Made by a program: the position numbers and the translations under genes. Positions 1-6,448 of a DNA stretch of 7,362 nucleotides are shown here, piece after piece. Position 1 is the first letter of the stretch. Each line of letters starts with the position of its first letter. Source of the stretch: Eubacterium sp. (GTDB taxonomy: Bacteria > Bacillota > Clostridia > Lachnospirales > Lachnospiraceae); the NCBI GenBank assembly GCA_024681495.1, contig JAILAS010000061.1, forward strand, positions 1 to 7,362. Reading direction: 5' to 3'. The notes beneath the pieces are model-generated. The model was given only the letters and a program-made list of their open reading frames with translations, did not search any database and was not told where the DNA came from.

Positions 1-206
1 GATACATTAATCGTAAGGAAATTAATAAACTCCTCGAATCTATCCTTATCGTTTTTCAAAAGAGCAACGTATTCATCATATGACTTAACACTGTGCTTAT
101 TAATCAGCGTATCGATTCTTCGTCTCATCTGCTTCTCTTTGTAAGCAGAAAGATCGATCTTCGTCAATCTGAAAACATCTGTTTTAAACTTCTCATAACC
201 TTCCAT
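1..206 (-). CDS. cheR: Chemotaxis protein methyltransferase CheR, N-terminal part (cut by window edge)
   Basis: CheR transfers methyl groups from S-adenosylmethionine to glutamates on chemoreceptors, setting adaptation in chemotaxis. Only the first 68 codons are present. I translated them directly: the protein starts MEGYEKFKTDVFRL and continues with LSAYKEKQMRRRIDTLI, then KSYDEYVALLK and FEEFINFLTINV. This is the usual helical N-terminal CheR domain, with its Arg-rich helix and the TINV(S) stretch that leads into the SAM-binding domain; that catalytic domain lies outside the window. The ATG at 206 is preceded by a run of five G (213-217) at 6 nt spacing, a non-canonical ribosome binding site. 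The gene follows rpsA by 29 nt with no clear terminator. It is notably AT-rich: by hand count about 34% GC over 1-180, against about 50% or more in the sampled upstream genes. Family assignment is fairly sure; activity cannot be judged from the fragment. Confidence 0.85.
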   Translation of the reverse strand, partial: MEGYEKFKTDVFRLTKIDLSAYKEKQMRRRIDTLINKHSVKSYDEYVALLKNDKDRFEEFINFLTINV

Positions 207-235
207 AACTAACCCCCGGGCCGAAAAAAACGGAA
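207..235 (-). other. rpsA-cheR intergenic gap without a clear terminator
   Basis: The 29 nt between the rpsA stop and the cheR ATG contain seven T on the minus strand, flanked by CCG and CGG (221-233), then a CCCGGGGG block that supplies the only ribosome binding candidate for cheR. The T run sits between the two short arms, not after a stem, so it does not look like an intrinsic terminator. Readthrough from rpsA into cheR appears possible. Confidence 0.5.
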
Positions 236-1405
236 TTAAGCCTCGGAATCCTCTGCGGGAGCTTCCTCAACTACCTCCTCTTCGGCAAGTGCCTGGCCGA
301 CTTCTTCGATGTTTACATCAGCAACATCAGCATCTTCCTGCTTCTTAGCGGGAGCCTGAAGAGCCTTCATGCTGAGGCTGATCTTATGATTCTCCTCGTT
401 GAAATCGACAATCTTAACTTCTACTTCCTGTCCAACGCTCAATACGTCGCTGGGCTTATCAACATGCTCTCTGGAAATCTGAGAAACATGGAGAAGTGCA
501 TCTACTCCGGGAGCAAGGCTTACAAAAGCACCAAAGTCGGTCATGCGGGCAACCTTACCGGTAAGTACGGTGCCGGGAGCGAACTTATTAGCAGCATCAT
601 TCCAGGGGTTCTCCTCGGGGAACTTCATGGAAAGAGCAATCTTATTCTCCTTAATGTCCTTAACGAATACTCTCACATCGTCACCGGACTTGAAGAGCTT
701 CTTGGGGTTATCAACTCTGCCCCAGCTCATCTCAGAAATGTGAAGCAGGCCGTCTGCTCCGCCCAAATCTATGAATGCACCGAAGGTGGTAACGTTCTTA
801 ACCTTACCCTCGATAACGTCGCCAACCTTAAGGGTCTCAAGGAGCTCCTTAAGCTTCTCTTCCTTATCCTTTATGATAAGAGCCCTTCTGTCACCGATGA
901 TGCGGCGCTTGCGGGGATTAAACTCTGTGATGATAAAGGAAATCTCCTTACCGTCGTACTCGTGAAGATCCTTTACAAATGTATCGGAAACGAGGCTGGC
1001 GGGGATGAACACTCTGGTCTCATCAACGGTAACGGAAAGTCCGCCGTCAAGTACCTTACCAACAGTAGCGGTAAGAACTTCCTGCTCCTCGAACGCCTTC
1101 TCGAGAAGTGCGCTGTTTCTCTCCTGTGCAAGCCTTCTGTAAGAAAGAGCAACCTGGCCCTCTCCGTCATTAACCTTAATGACCTTGGCTTCCATCTGTG
1201 AACCAACCTCGATGACCTCTCTAAGGTCCGTGACGGAATTATCAGTGGTGTACTCACCACGAACGATTACTCCATCGGACTTATATCCGATGTCGAGAAT
1301 AACCTCTTCCTTCTTCACGTCGATTACGGTTCCCTCTACGATTTCTCCGTTTCGAATAGTTTTTAAGCCTGCGGCTTCAAGCATCTGTCCAAAATCTTCT
1401 GACAT
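236..1405 (-). CDS. rpsA: S1-type ribosomal protein with four S1 RNA-binding domains
   Basis: This protein binds single-stranded mRNA and helps load it on, or works alongside, the 30S subunit. The 389-residue product has four S1 (OB-fold) repeats at about residues 17-89, 104-175, 193-264 and 278-350. Repeats 3 and 4 carry the canonical signatures GKVKNVTTFGAFIDL with LLHISEMSW, and GKVARMTDFGAFVSL with LLHVSQIS, each ending in a SLSMK-type strand. Repeats 1 and 2 are more divergent. The last 40 or so residues form an acidic tail rich in Glu, Asp and Ala. Four domains and about 390 residues match the short S1 of Firmicutes, not the six-domain E. coli protein. The reading frame is open further upstream, but the ATG at 1405 has a strong AAGGAGG 9 nt before it, so I chose that start. 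It overlaps the end of ispH by 29 nt. As in other Firmicutes, equivalence with E. coli S1 in initiation is not certain. Confidence 0.93.
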   Translation of the reverse strand: MSEDFGQMLEAAGLKTIRNGEIVEGTVIDVKKEEVILDIGYKSDGVIVRGEYTTDNSVTDLREVIEVGSQMEAKVIKVNDGEGQVALSYRRLAQERNSALLEKAFEEQEVLTATVGKVLDGGLSVTVDETRVFIPASLVSDTFVKDLHEYDGKEISFIITEFNPRKRRIIGDRRALIIKDKEEKLKELLETLKVGDVIEGKVKNVTTFGAFIDLGGADGLLHISEMSWGRVDNPKKLFKSGDDVRVFVKDIKENKIALSMKFPEENPWNDAANKFAPGTVLTGKVARMTDFGAFVSLAPGVDALLHVSQISREHVDKPSDVLSVGQEVEVKIVDFNEENHKISLSMKALQAPAKKQEDADVADVNIEEVGQALAEEEVVEEAPAEDSEA

Positions 1406-2240
1406 AATTTTGAACCTCCTTAATAATATTGTTCGGGGTGGAAGCCCCAGCGGTAATACCAACGGTCCTTGCCAAACCGTTCCGCCGAAACGTGAAATCC
1501 TCTAACGTCTGTACAAAATAAGTGTCCTTACAACTTTCACTGCAGATTTCATACAATTTACGCGTATTGGAACTGTTGCGGCCCCCGATCACGATCATCA
1601 CATCTGCTTTAGATGCAATGTCTCGCGCCTCTTCCTGTCGCTCATTCGTAGCGTTACAGATAGTATCCACAACATAACAAGTATAACTTTTTTTCTCACA
1701 AACTTCAACAAGTTCTTTAAATTTTTTAGCATTAAATGTGGTTTGCGAGACAAAACAGATTTTTTCGTCGTCGGAGGCGTCCAAATCCTCGATGGCTTCG
1801 ACGGTACCAACCACGTCAACGCGCGCATTTCCGCACCATCCGACTATGCCCCTCACCTCGGGATGAGCAGGATCTCCCGCGATCAGAATCCTGTATCCCT
1901 CAGCCGCCTTCTCGCTGACAATGTGGTGTATCTTCTTAACGAACGGGCAGGTGGCATCTACGAGCTTCAGACCGTTGCTCTCTATGATGCCACAGATTTC
2001 CGGCCCAACGCCGTGGGTTCTAATCACCACCGTACCCTCCGTAAGCGCCGCAATGTCCTCGGCAGACTCGAGCACTCCCACGCCCTTCTCCTCGAGCTCC
2101 TTCACCACGGTCTCGTTGTGAATAATGGGGCCATAGGTATAGAGGGGGAAATCATTCTGCTCGATCCTGTCGTACAGTATTTTCATGGCGCGCTCCACGC
2201 CAAAGCAAAACCCTGCGGTTTTAGCTGTTATAACGTTCAT
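1377..2240 (-). CDS. ispH: 4-hydroxy-3-methylbut-2-enyl diphosphate reductase (IspH/LytB)
   Basis: IspH catalyses the last step of the cytosolic MEP pathway, reducing HMBPP to IPP and DMAPP with a [4Fe-4S] cluster. The 287-residue protein has the three cluster cysteines at C12 (TAGFCFGV), C98 (DATCPFVKK) and C195 (DTICNATNERQ). It also has the substrate-binding and proton-relay residues: H41 (IIHNE), H74 (RTHGV), H126 and E128 (AHPEVRG), T168 (SQTT), S223-S224-N225 (GGRNSSNT) and S267 (TAGAST). All expected catalytic positions are present. The ATG at 2240 overlaps the cmk stop by 4 nt (ATGA), with AGGGAG at 2249-2254 inside cmk, which points to translational coupling. The 3' end overlaps rpsA by 29 nt in another frame. 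In some Clostridia IspH and S1 are one fused polypeptide; here they are separate frames. Base composition changes sharply inside the gene: GC-rich in the 5' half, AT-rich in the 3' half. Confidence 0.96.
   Translation of the reverse strand: MNVITAKTAGFCFGVERAMKILYDRIEQNDFPLYTYGPIIHNETVVKELEEKGVGVLESAEDIAALTEGTVVIRTHGVGPEICGIIESNGLKLVDATCPFVKKIHHIVSEKAAEGYRILIAGDPAHPEVRGIVGWCGNARVDVVGTVEAIEDLDASDDEKICFVSQTTFNAKKFKELVEVCEKKSYTCYVVDTICNATNERQEEARDIASKADVMIVIGGRNSSNTRKLYEICSESCKDTYFVQTLEDFTFRRNGLARTVGITAGASTPNNIIKEVQNYVRRFWTDA
1415..1421 (-). promoter_or_regulatory. Ribosome binding site of rpsA, inside the ispH coding sequence
   Basis: AAGGAGG on the minus strand lies 9 nt before the ATG at 1405 and decides the rpsA start. 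It is also read as the Lys-Glu-Val codons of IspH residues 274-276. The preceding bases (ACAATATTATT) are AT-rich, and a small GGGG-N6-CCCC inverted repeat lies just upstream at 1435-1448. Confidence 0.85.
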
Positions 2241-2887
2241 CCGGCCAGCTCCCTTATGCGCGCAACCACTTCGTCAATAGTCATGTCGGAAGTATCGACC
2301 AAAACCGCATCCTCCGCCTGCTTGAGGGGAGCGATGCTCCTGTTCGCATCCCTCTGATCCCTCTCGGAAATCTCCTTCTCGATGTCGGCGATATCGGGAT
2401 TCTCTCCCTTTTCCTTAAGCTCGAGGTACCTCCTCTTAGCCCTGGTCTCGACCGACGCGGTAAGAAAGACCTTGAGTTCTGCGTTCGGGAGCACATTCGT
2501 CCCGATGTCCCTGCCGTCCATGATAACGTCGGCCCCGGCGGCAATGTCTCTCTGGAGCGAGAGCAGCTTCTCTCTCACGGCGCTGTAGGCGGAAATCACC
2601 GATGTGGCCGCGGAAACCTGACGCGTGCGGATAAGCCCGGAAACGTCCTCGCCGTTGAGCAGCACCTGCTGTTCGCCATCGGCGTAGCGCAGCGAAACCT
2701 CAATTTCGGGGAGCAATGCGTTCACAGCCTCCTCGCTGTTAACGTCCGCTTCCTTCCTGATGCAGTGCAGAGCCATAGCCCTGTACATCGCTCCCGTGTC
2801 CACATATATAAACGAAAGCTCTTTGGCCAGGCGCTTTGCCACCGTGCTTTTTCCCGACCCCGCGGGTCCGTCAATTGCTATATTCAT
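2237..2887 (-). CDS. cmk: Cytidylate kinase (CMP/dCMP kinase)
   Basis: This enzyme phosphorylates CMP and dCMP to the diphosphates using ATP, recycling cytidine nucleotides for nucleic acid and phospholipid synthesis. The 216-residue protein is normal length for the bacterial type. It has the P-loop GPAGSGKST at residues 7-15, the NMP-binding segment DTGAMYRA at 30-37, the RTRQVSAATS segment around 87-96, the family hallmark DGRDIGTNVLP at 124-134, and the lid and C-terminal signature ERDQRDANRSIAPL around 175-188. A GTG at 2890 directly precedes the ATG at 2887. I prefer the ATG because the AAAGGAG at 2895-2901 is then 7 nt away instead of 4. The ribosome binding site overlaps the stop codon of the flavoprotein gene upstream, and the cmk stop overlaps the ispH start, so the three genes are probably translated from one message. 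cmk next to ispH and S1 is a recurring arrangement in Clostridia. Confidence 0.96.
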   Translation of the reverse strand: MNIAIDGPAGSGKSTVAKRLAKELSFIYVDTGAMYRAMALHCIRKEADVNSEEAVNALLPEIEVSLRYADGEQQVLLNGEDVSGLIRTRQVSAATSVISAYSAVREKLLSLQRDIAAGADVIMDGRDIGTNVLPNAELKVFLTASVETRAKRRYLELKEKGENPDIADIEKEISERDQRDANRSIAPLKQAEDAVLVDTSDMTIDEVVARIRELAG

Positions 2888-2899
2888 CACAATTCTCCT

Positions 2900-4153
2900 T
2901 TATTCAAAATCAAACTCATTACATACACTGTTTCCGGCCAACGCCCCGGTCGACCATGCTATCTGAAGATTAAACCCGCCGGTAAGCGCATCCAAATCGA
3001 GCACCTCCCCGGCGAAGTACAGCCCGGGCAGGATCCTCGACTGCATGGTTGATGGATCCACCTCTTTGACGTCCACGCCTCCGCGTGTTATGACCGCCTC
3101 CTCGAAGCCTCCGGTCCCGGTCACCCTGAGCTCGAACACCTTGGTGACCTCAACAAGCCTCCGCCTCTCCTCTTTGGTTATGTCATGCACCTTCTTCCGC
3201 GGAGAAATCCCGCTTTTGGCCACGATGAGGTCGATGAGGTTCTTCGGATAGAGCTCGTCTATCGCATTAACGAAGTCCTTATTGGCGTTTTTCTCGAAGT
3301 CGCGGAGTATCCTCCTGTCGAGCGCATCCTCGTCGAGAGCGCTCTTCAAATCGATACAGGCCCTCACATCGGAGAAGTCATCGCCGAGGAAAGCAGACGC
3401 CGAAAGGACGAGAGGCCCGCTCACACCCTTGTGCGTGAACAGCATCTCCCCGAATCCGTTGTAGATGTCTCTCCCCGACTGGGTTACCTTAAGCGACACG
3501 TTCTTAAGACCCAGGCCTGCCGGCAATTCGCCCTCCCCGGGTTCCGTGGTAAAAGATACCAGCGACGGCCTCTGGGGTATTATTCTGTGCCCCGCCGAAG
3601 CGGCCAGCGCATATCCATCCCCGGTGGACCCTGTGGATGGGTAGCTCCTGCCACCGGTGCAGATTACTACGGCGTCGAACTTCTCGGTCTCCGTCGCACC
3701 TTCTCTCACGCTGTAAGAAACTCCGCTGCATCTGCCATCTTCCCTGAGGAGTCCGTTGACTCGAGTGCGGTACCTGACGTCGACCCCGAGTCTTTTGAGC
3801 TCGCGCTCCAGGACCGAAGTCACATCGGACGCGTGATCCGACACGGGAAACACCCTGTTTCCGCGCTCGGTCTTTATCTCCAGCCCGAGTTTCTCGAAGA
3901 AATCCATGGTCAGATACGCGTCGAAGCTGTAGATGGCACTGTACAAAAACCTCGGATTGCTGACCACCTTGTCCAGTATCTCCTGGGGGTCCGAGGCGTT
4001 GGTGAGGTTACACCGGCCCTTGCCCGTGATATAAATTTTCTTTCCGGCCTTCTCGTTCCTCTCGAAGACAACCACATTGTGGCCCGCCCTCGCGGCGAAA
4101 ACGCCGCACATAAGGCCCGAGGCACCGGCTCCTATTACAGCGATTTTTTTCAT
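2900..4153 (-). CDS. HI0933/YhiN/BaiN-family FAD-dependent oxidoreductase
   Basis: This is a soluble flavoprotein of the family variously annotated as aminoacetone oxidase-like or BaiN. Its physiological substrate is uncertain in most bacteria; BaiN of bile-acid-converting clostridia has been implicated in bile acid metabolism. The 417-residue protein begins with a Rossmann FAD motif, IGAGASGL (7-14), with the ribose-binding E31. It then has the family signature TGKGRCNLTN (43-52), CTGGRSYPSTGSTGDGY (165-181), FTHKGVSGPLVLS (239-251), TRGGVDVKEVDP near 356-367, and the C-terminal FAD-contacting GLYFAGEVLDLDALTGGFNL (377-396). The frame extends upstream into the regulator gene, but the protein must start at the ATG at 4153 for the Rossmann strand to be N-terminal; its ribosome binding site is weak (GGTGA, 4 nt spacing). 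No bile-acid genes are nearby. Position before cmk recurs in Clostridia and suggests a housekeeping role, which is inference. Confidence 0.9.
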   Translation of the reverse strand: MKKIAVIGAGASGLMCGVFAARAGHNVVVFERNEKAGKKIYITGKGRCNLTNASDPQEILDKVVSNPRFLYSAIYSFDAYLTMDFFEKLGLEIKTERGNRVFPVSDHASDVTSVLERELKRLGVDVRYRTRVNGLLREDGRCSGVSYSVREGATETEKFDAVVICTGGRSYPSTGSTGDGYALAASAGHRIIPQRPSLVSFTTEPGEGELPAGLGLKNVSLKVTQSGRDIYNGFGEMLFTHKGVSGPLVLSASAFLGDDFSDVRACIDLKSALDEDALDRRILRDFEKNANKDFVNAIDELYPKNLIDLIVAKSGISPRKKVHDITKEERRRLVEVTKVFELRVTGTGGFEEAVITRGGVDVKEVDPSTMQSRILPGLYFAGEVLDLDALTGGFNLQIAWSTGALAGNSVCNEFDFE

Positions 4154-4172
4154 ATCGTCACCAGACGGACGC

Positions 4173-5099
4173 CTACTCGCCGTCCGTTCCAGACTTGTCA
4201 TAGACAAATCTAACCCTGTCGTTAATGTATTCGAGCTCGTCGTTACCCGAAACGCCCATATCCTCAAACACCGTCTCCATGGTATCCATGGCCTCAACCA
4301 GCTCTTTCTGTCTCCTCATGCTAAGCGCAATGATAAGCGCGTTGATGACGCTCATAGGCGCCACCATCGACTCCACGATGGAGGACATGTCGCACCTGGC
4401 CAGAAGGTTACAGGAGGAATAGAGATTCATTGGAGAATGAACGCTGTCGGTAAGCGTGATGACCTTGGCGCTCCTCTCGTTGGCAAACTCCAGAGCCTTC
4501 AGCGTGAGCATGGAGTACCTGGGGAAGCTTATTGCGACTATAACGTCCCTCTCCGAAATGTGAAGAAGCTTCTCGAAGACCTCGCTGGCGCTTCCCGTCT
4601 CTATTACTCTCACGTCGTCAAAGAAGGTCCCGAGGTGGAATCCCATGAACTGAGCCAGAGGCGCGCAGCTCCTGAGGCCGATTATGTAAACCGTCTTGGC
4701 CTGCGCGATGGTGTTTACAGCCGACTTAAAGGCCACCTCATCAATCTCGGCCAGAGTCTCCTTAATCCTCTCCGCATCCGCGCCCAGCACGGACTTCAGT
4801 ATCCTGGACTTCTTAATCTGCCCGTAATAGACCTTGCCTTCGTCCTTGTTGTCGAGCTTGTTTAATACCACTTCCTCCAGAGACTTCTGGAACTGAGGGT
4901 ACCCCTTATAGCCCAGGAATATGGCGAACCTGACAACGGTAGACTCGCTCACACCAACCTGCTCTCCGAGCTTGGCCGCCGTAAGGAAGGCAGCCTTCTC
5001 GGGATGATCGCTTATGTAGGTGGAAAGAATCTTCTGGCCCTTGCTCATACCGGCATACTTGGCGTTCATTTTGCTGATTATGTCATTAGTCGTCTTCAT
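4173..5099 (-). CDS. MurR/RpiR-family transcriptional regulator with SIS domain
   Basis: Members of this family bind DNA through an N-terminal helix-turn-helix and sense phosphosugars or amino-sugar phosphates through a C-terminal SIS domain. The 308-residue protein has the HTH_6-type domain at about 1-77, with the family-typical stretch AAFLTAAKLGEQVGVSES followed by TVVRFAIFLGYKGYPQF. The SIS fold spans about 125-255, beginning AKTVYIIGLRSCAPLAQF and including VIVAISFPRYS (186-196) and AKVITLTDS (211-219). A polar tail of about 50 residues follows. The ATG at 5099 is 1 nt after the scpB stop, and its GAGG sequence is formed by the last Glu-Val codons of scpB, so translation is probably coupled. 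No sugar transporter, kinase or isomerase gene accompanies it, so neither ligand nor target can be inferred. Family is clear; specific function is unknown. Confidence 0.9.
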   Translation of the reverse strand: MKTTNDIISKMNAKYAGMSKGQKILSTYISDHPEKAAFLTAAKLGEQVGVSESTVVRFAIFLGYKGYPQFQKSLEEVVLNKLDNKDEGKVYYGQIKKSRILKSVLGADAERIKETLAEIDEVAFKSAVNTIAQAKTVYIIGLRSCAPLAQFMGFHLGTFFDDVRVIETGSASEVFEKLLHISERDVIVAISFPRYSMLTLKALEFANERSAKVITLTDSVHSPMNLYSSCNLLARCDMSSIVESMVAPMSVINALIIALSMRRQKELVEAMDTMETVFEDMGVSGNDELEYINDRVRFVYDKSGTDGE

Positions 5100-5100
5100 G

Positions 5101-5679
5101 CTACACCTCTATATCCCCGGAATAGATTTCTTCCTCGGCCTGCTTCTTGAACTCGTCCACCTTCTCCTTGTCGAGAATGGGGAGATCCTCCGCAGACGAG
5201 ATACCGAACACCCTCAAAAACTCCTTGGTCGTTCCGAAAAGAAGCGGACGGCCGGGCGCCTCCAGCCTGCCCAGCTCGCGCACCAGTCCGAGCTCCACCA
5301 GCCTGTTCACGGCGTGGTCGCTGGATACACCCCTGATTTTCTCAATCTCGACCCTGGTAACGGGCTGACGGTATGCGATAATCGAAAGGGTCTCGAGCAC
5401 CGTCTCGGTAAGGTGGTACTCCCTGCTCTTATTCACAACGCCCGATAGCACGTTGTAATACTCTCTTTTAGAACACAGCTGATATGAGTCGTCCAGCTGC
5501 AGGAGGGTTATTCCCCTCGAAGGATCGTCGTCATAGGACTCCCTGAGGGTCTCCATGACCTCAATAAGATCCGACTTGTCCAACCCGAGGGCCGAACATA
5601 AAACCTTATTGGACACAGCCTCTCCCATGCAAAACAGCACGGCCTCGGCCTGCCCCATCAATTCTTCCAAGTTTTCCAT
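5101..5679 (-). CDS. scpB: Segregation and condensation protein B (ScpB)
   Basis: ScpB dimers bind the ScpA kleisin linker and form, with SMC, the bacterial condensin that organises and separates newly replicated chromosomes. The 192-residue protein has two winged-helix domains, at about 1-85 and 90-165. The hallmark of the second is visible: TVLETLSIIAYRQPVTRVEI (93-112) followed by RGVSSDHAV, then GRPLLFGTTKEFLRVFGI (143-160). A charged, Lys/Glu-rich tail ends the protein. The frame is open 17 codons further upstream, into scpA. I chose the ATG at 5679 because the alignment-typical start MENLEELMGQAEAVLF lies there, with AGAGGG at 5686-5691 placed 6 nt before it. scpB follows scpA by 22 nt and its stop is 1 nt from the next start. 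Length and motifs look intact. Confidence 0.95.
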   Translation of the reverse strand: MENLEELMGQAEAVLFCMGEAVSNKVLCSALGLDKSDLIEVMETLRESYDDDPSRGITLLQLDDSYQLCSKREYYNVLSGVVNKSREYHLTETVLETLSIIAYRQPVTRVEIEKIRGVSSDHAVNRLVELGLVRELGRLEAPGRPLLFGTTKEFLRVFGISSAEDLPILDKEKVDEFKKQAEEEIYSGDIEV

Positions 5680-5701
5680 AAATATCCCTCTATAATTATT
5701 A

Positions 5702-6448
5702 TTACGCCGCCTCAACGGACTCCACGACAATATCGGAAAACAGCTCGTCCTGCGATACGCGGACCGTGCCGGTGTGAATCATCTCCAATAGCGCCAGGAA
5801 TGTAACAACGATTTCTATCTTACTGCCGGCATTCTCGATAAGTGCGCTGAACTTATACGTCTTATGCCGCCTGGTGTAGTCGGTTACAAACACCAGCTTG
5901 TCCGCCAGAGTCACGGCCTCCTTCTCGATGGTGCCGAAGTTCTGGCGCACCTTGTCCACCCTGTCCAGCTGCCTCTTCATAAGGTTCTTGAATATGGTGT
6001 TCAGGTTCTCCAGATCGATTCCCTCGACCGCCTTGTCCAGGTCAATCTTAGGCGGCTCCTTCAGCTCCTCTGGGAGCGACGCAGGCTTGAAGTAGACTCC
6101 CTCCGCGTCGTCCTGAAGCTCCAGGAGGGCCGCCGAAAGGAATCTGACCATCTTATATTCGAGCAGTTGAGCCACCAGCTCCGCTCTCGGGTCGATTTCC
6201 TCTCCCTCCTCATCGATCTCGGGAGGAAGGAGCATCTTGGACTTTATGCTGACCAGGGTGGCCGCCATAACGAGAAACTCGCTGGCCGCGTCCATGTCCG
6301 CCTCTTTCATGCGGTTTACATAATCCAGGTACTGCTCCGTAATCTCCGTGATGGGAATGTCGTAGATATCGACCTTATTTTTTTCAATGAGGTGAAGCAG
6401 AAGGTCCAGGGGACCCTCAAAAGCCTCGAGTTTTACTTCAATGTTCAT
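5702..6448 (-). CDS. scpA: Segregation and condensation protein A (ScpA, kleisin)
   Basis: ScpA is the kleisin that bridges the SMC heads and carries ScpB in the bacterial condensin. The 248-residue protein has the N-terminal SMC-neck-binding domain with the signature AFEGPLDLLLHLIEKNKVDI (9-28) and DIPITEITEQYLDYV (30-44), then EFLVMAATLVSIKSKMLLPP (57-76). An acidic and proline-rich middle (about 78-145) is the expected ScpB-binding linker. The C-terminal winged helix, which caps the SMC head, ends with IEIVVTFLALLEMIHTGTVR (211-230) and a short VSQDELFSDI strand region. The ATG at 6448 shares one base with the stop of the upstream gene (TAATG). No good Shine-Dalgarno sequence sits at the usual distance; the nearest purine-rich AGGTGG is over 20 nt away, so initiation probably relies on coupling to the phosphoesterase gene. 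Length is normal for the family. Confidence 0.96.
   Translation of the reverse strand: MNIEVKLEAFEGPLDLLLHLIEKNKVDIYDIPITEITEQYLDYVNRMKEADMDAASEFLVMAATLVSIKSKMLLPPEIDEEGEEIDPRAELVAQLLEYKMVRFLSAALLELQDDAEGVYFKPASLPEELKEPPKIDLDKAVEGIDLENLNTIFKNLMKRQLDRVDKVRQNFGTIEKEAVTLADKLVFVTDYTRRHKTYKFSALIENAGSKIEIVVTFLALLEMIHTGTVRVSQDELFSDIVVESVEAA

Noticed and set aside
221..233. CCG-T7-CGG on the minus strand as an intrinsic terminator after rpsA
   Set aside because: The T run is in the loop between 3-bp arms and is not preceded by a GC-rich stem, so it lacks terminator architecture.
1406..1462. Upstream in-frame start for rpsA at 1462
   Set aside because: The extra 19 residues (MVLPLGLPPRTILLRR and on) are an out-of-frame reading of the conserved IspH C-terminus, and the strong AAGGAGG points to the ATG at 1405.
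1688..1694. Run of seven A on the minus strand in ispH as a programmed frameshift site
   Set aside because: The run is phased as AAA AAA A in the ispH frame, not as the A AAA AAG type register, no stop codon or stem follows closely, and the ispH frame continues intact on both sides.
3185..4213. Long plus-strand open frame of 342 codons opposite the flavoprotein gene
   Set aside because: It lies antisense to a gene with complete FAD motifs, its translation is rich in Arg, His and Pro with no recognisable domain, and it is explained by G/C-ending codons on the minus strand. Similar plus-strand frames opposite rpsA, ispH, rpiR, scpA and the phosphoesterase were dropped for the same reason.
4154..4297. 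N-terminal extension of the flavoprotein to 4297
   Set aside because: The extra 48 residues are an out-of-frame reading of the regulator gene's 3' end, and would place the Rossmann motif away from the N-terminus, unlike the family.
5680..5730. N-terminal extension of ScpB to 5730
   Set aside because: The extra 17 residues overlap scpA, and the ribosome binding site at 5686-5691 fits the ATG at 5679.
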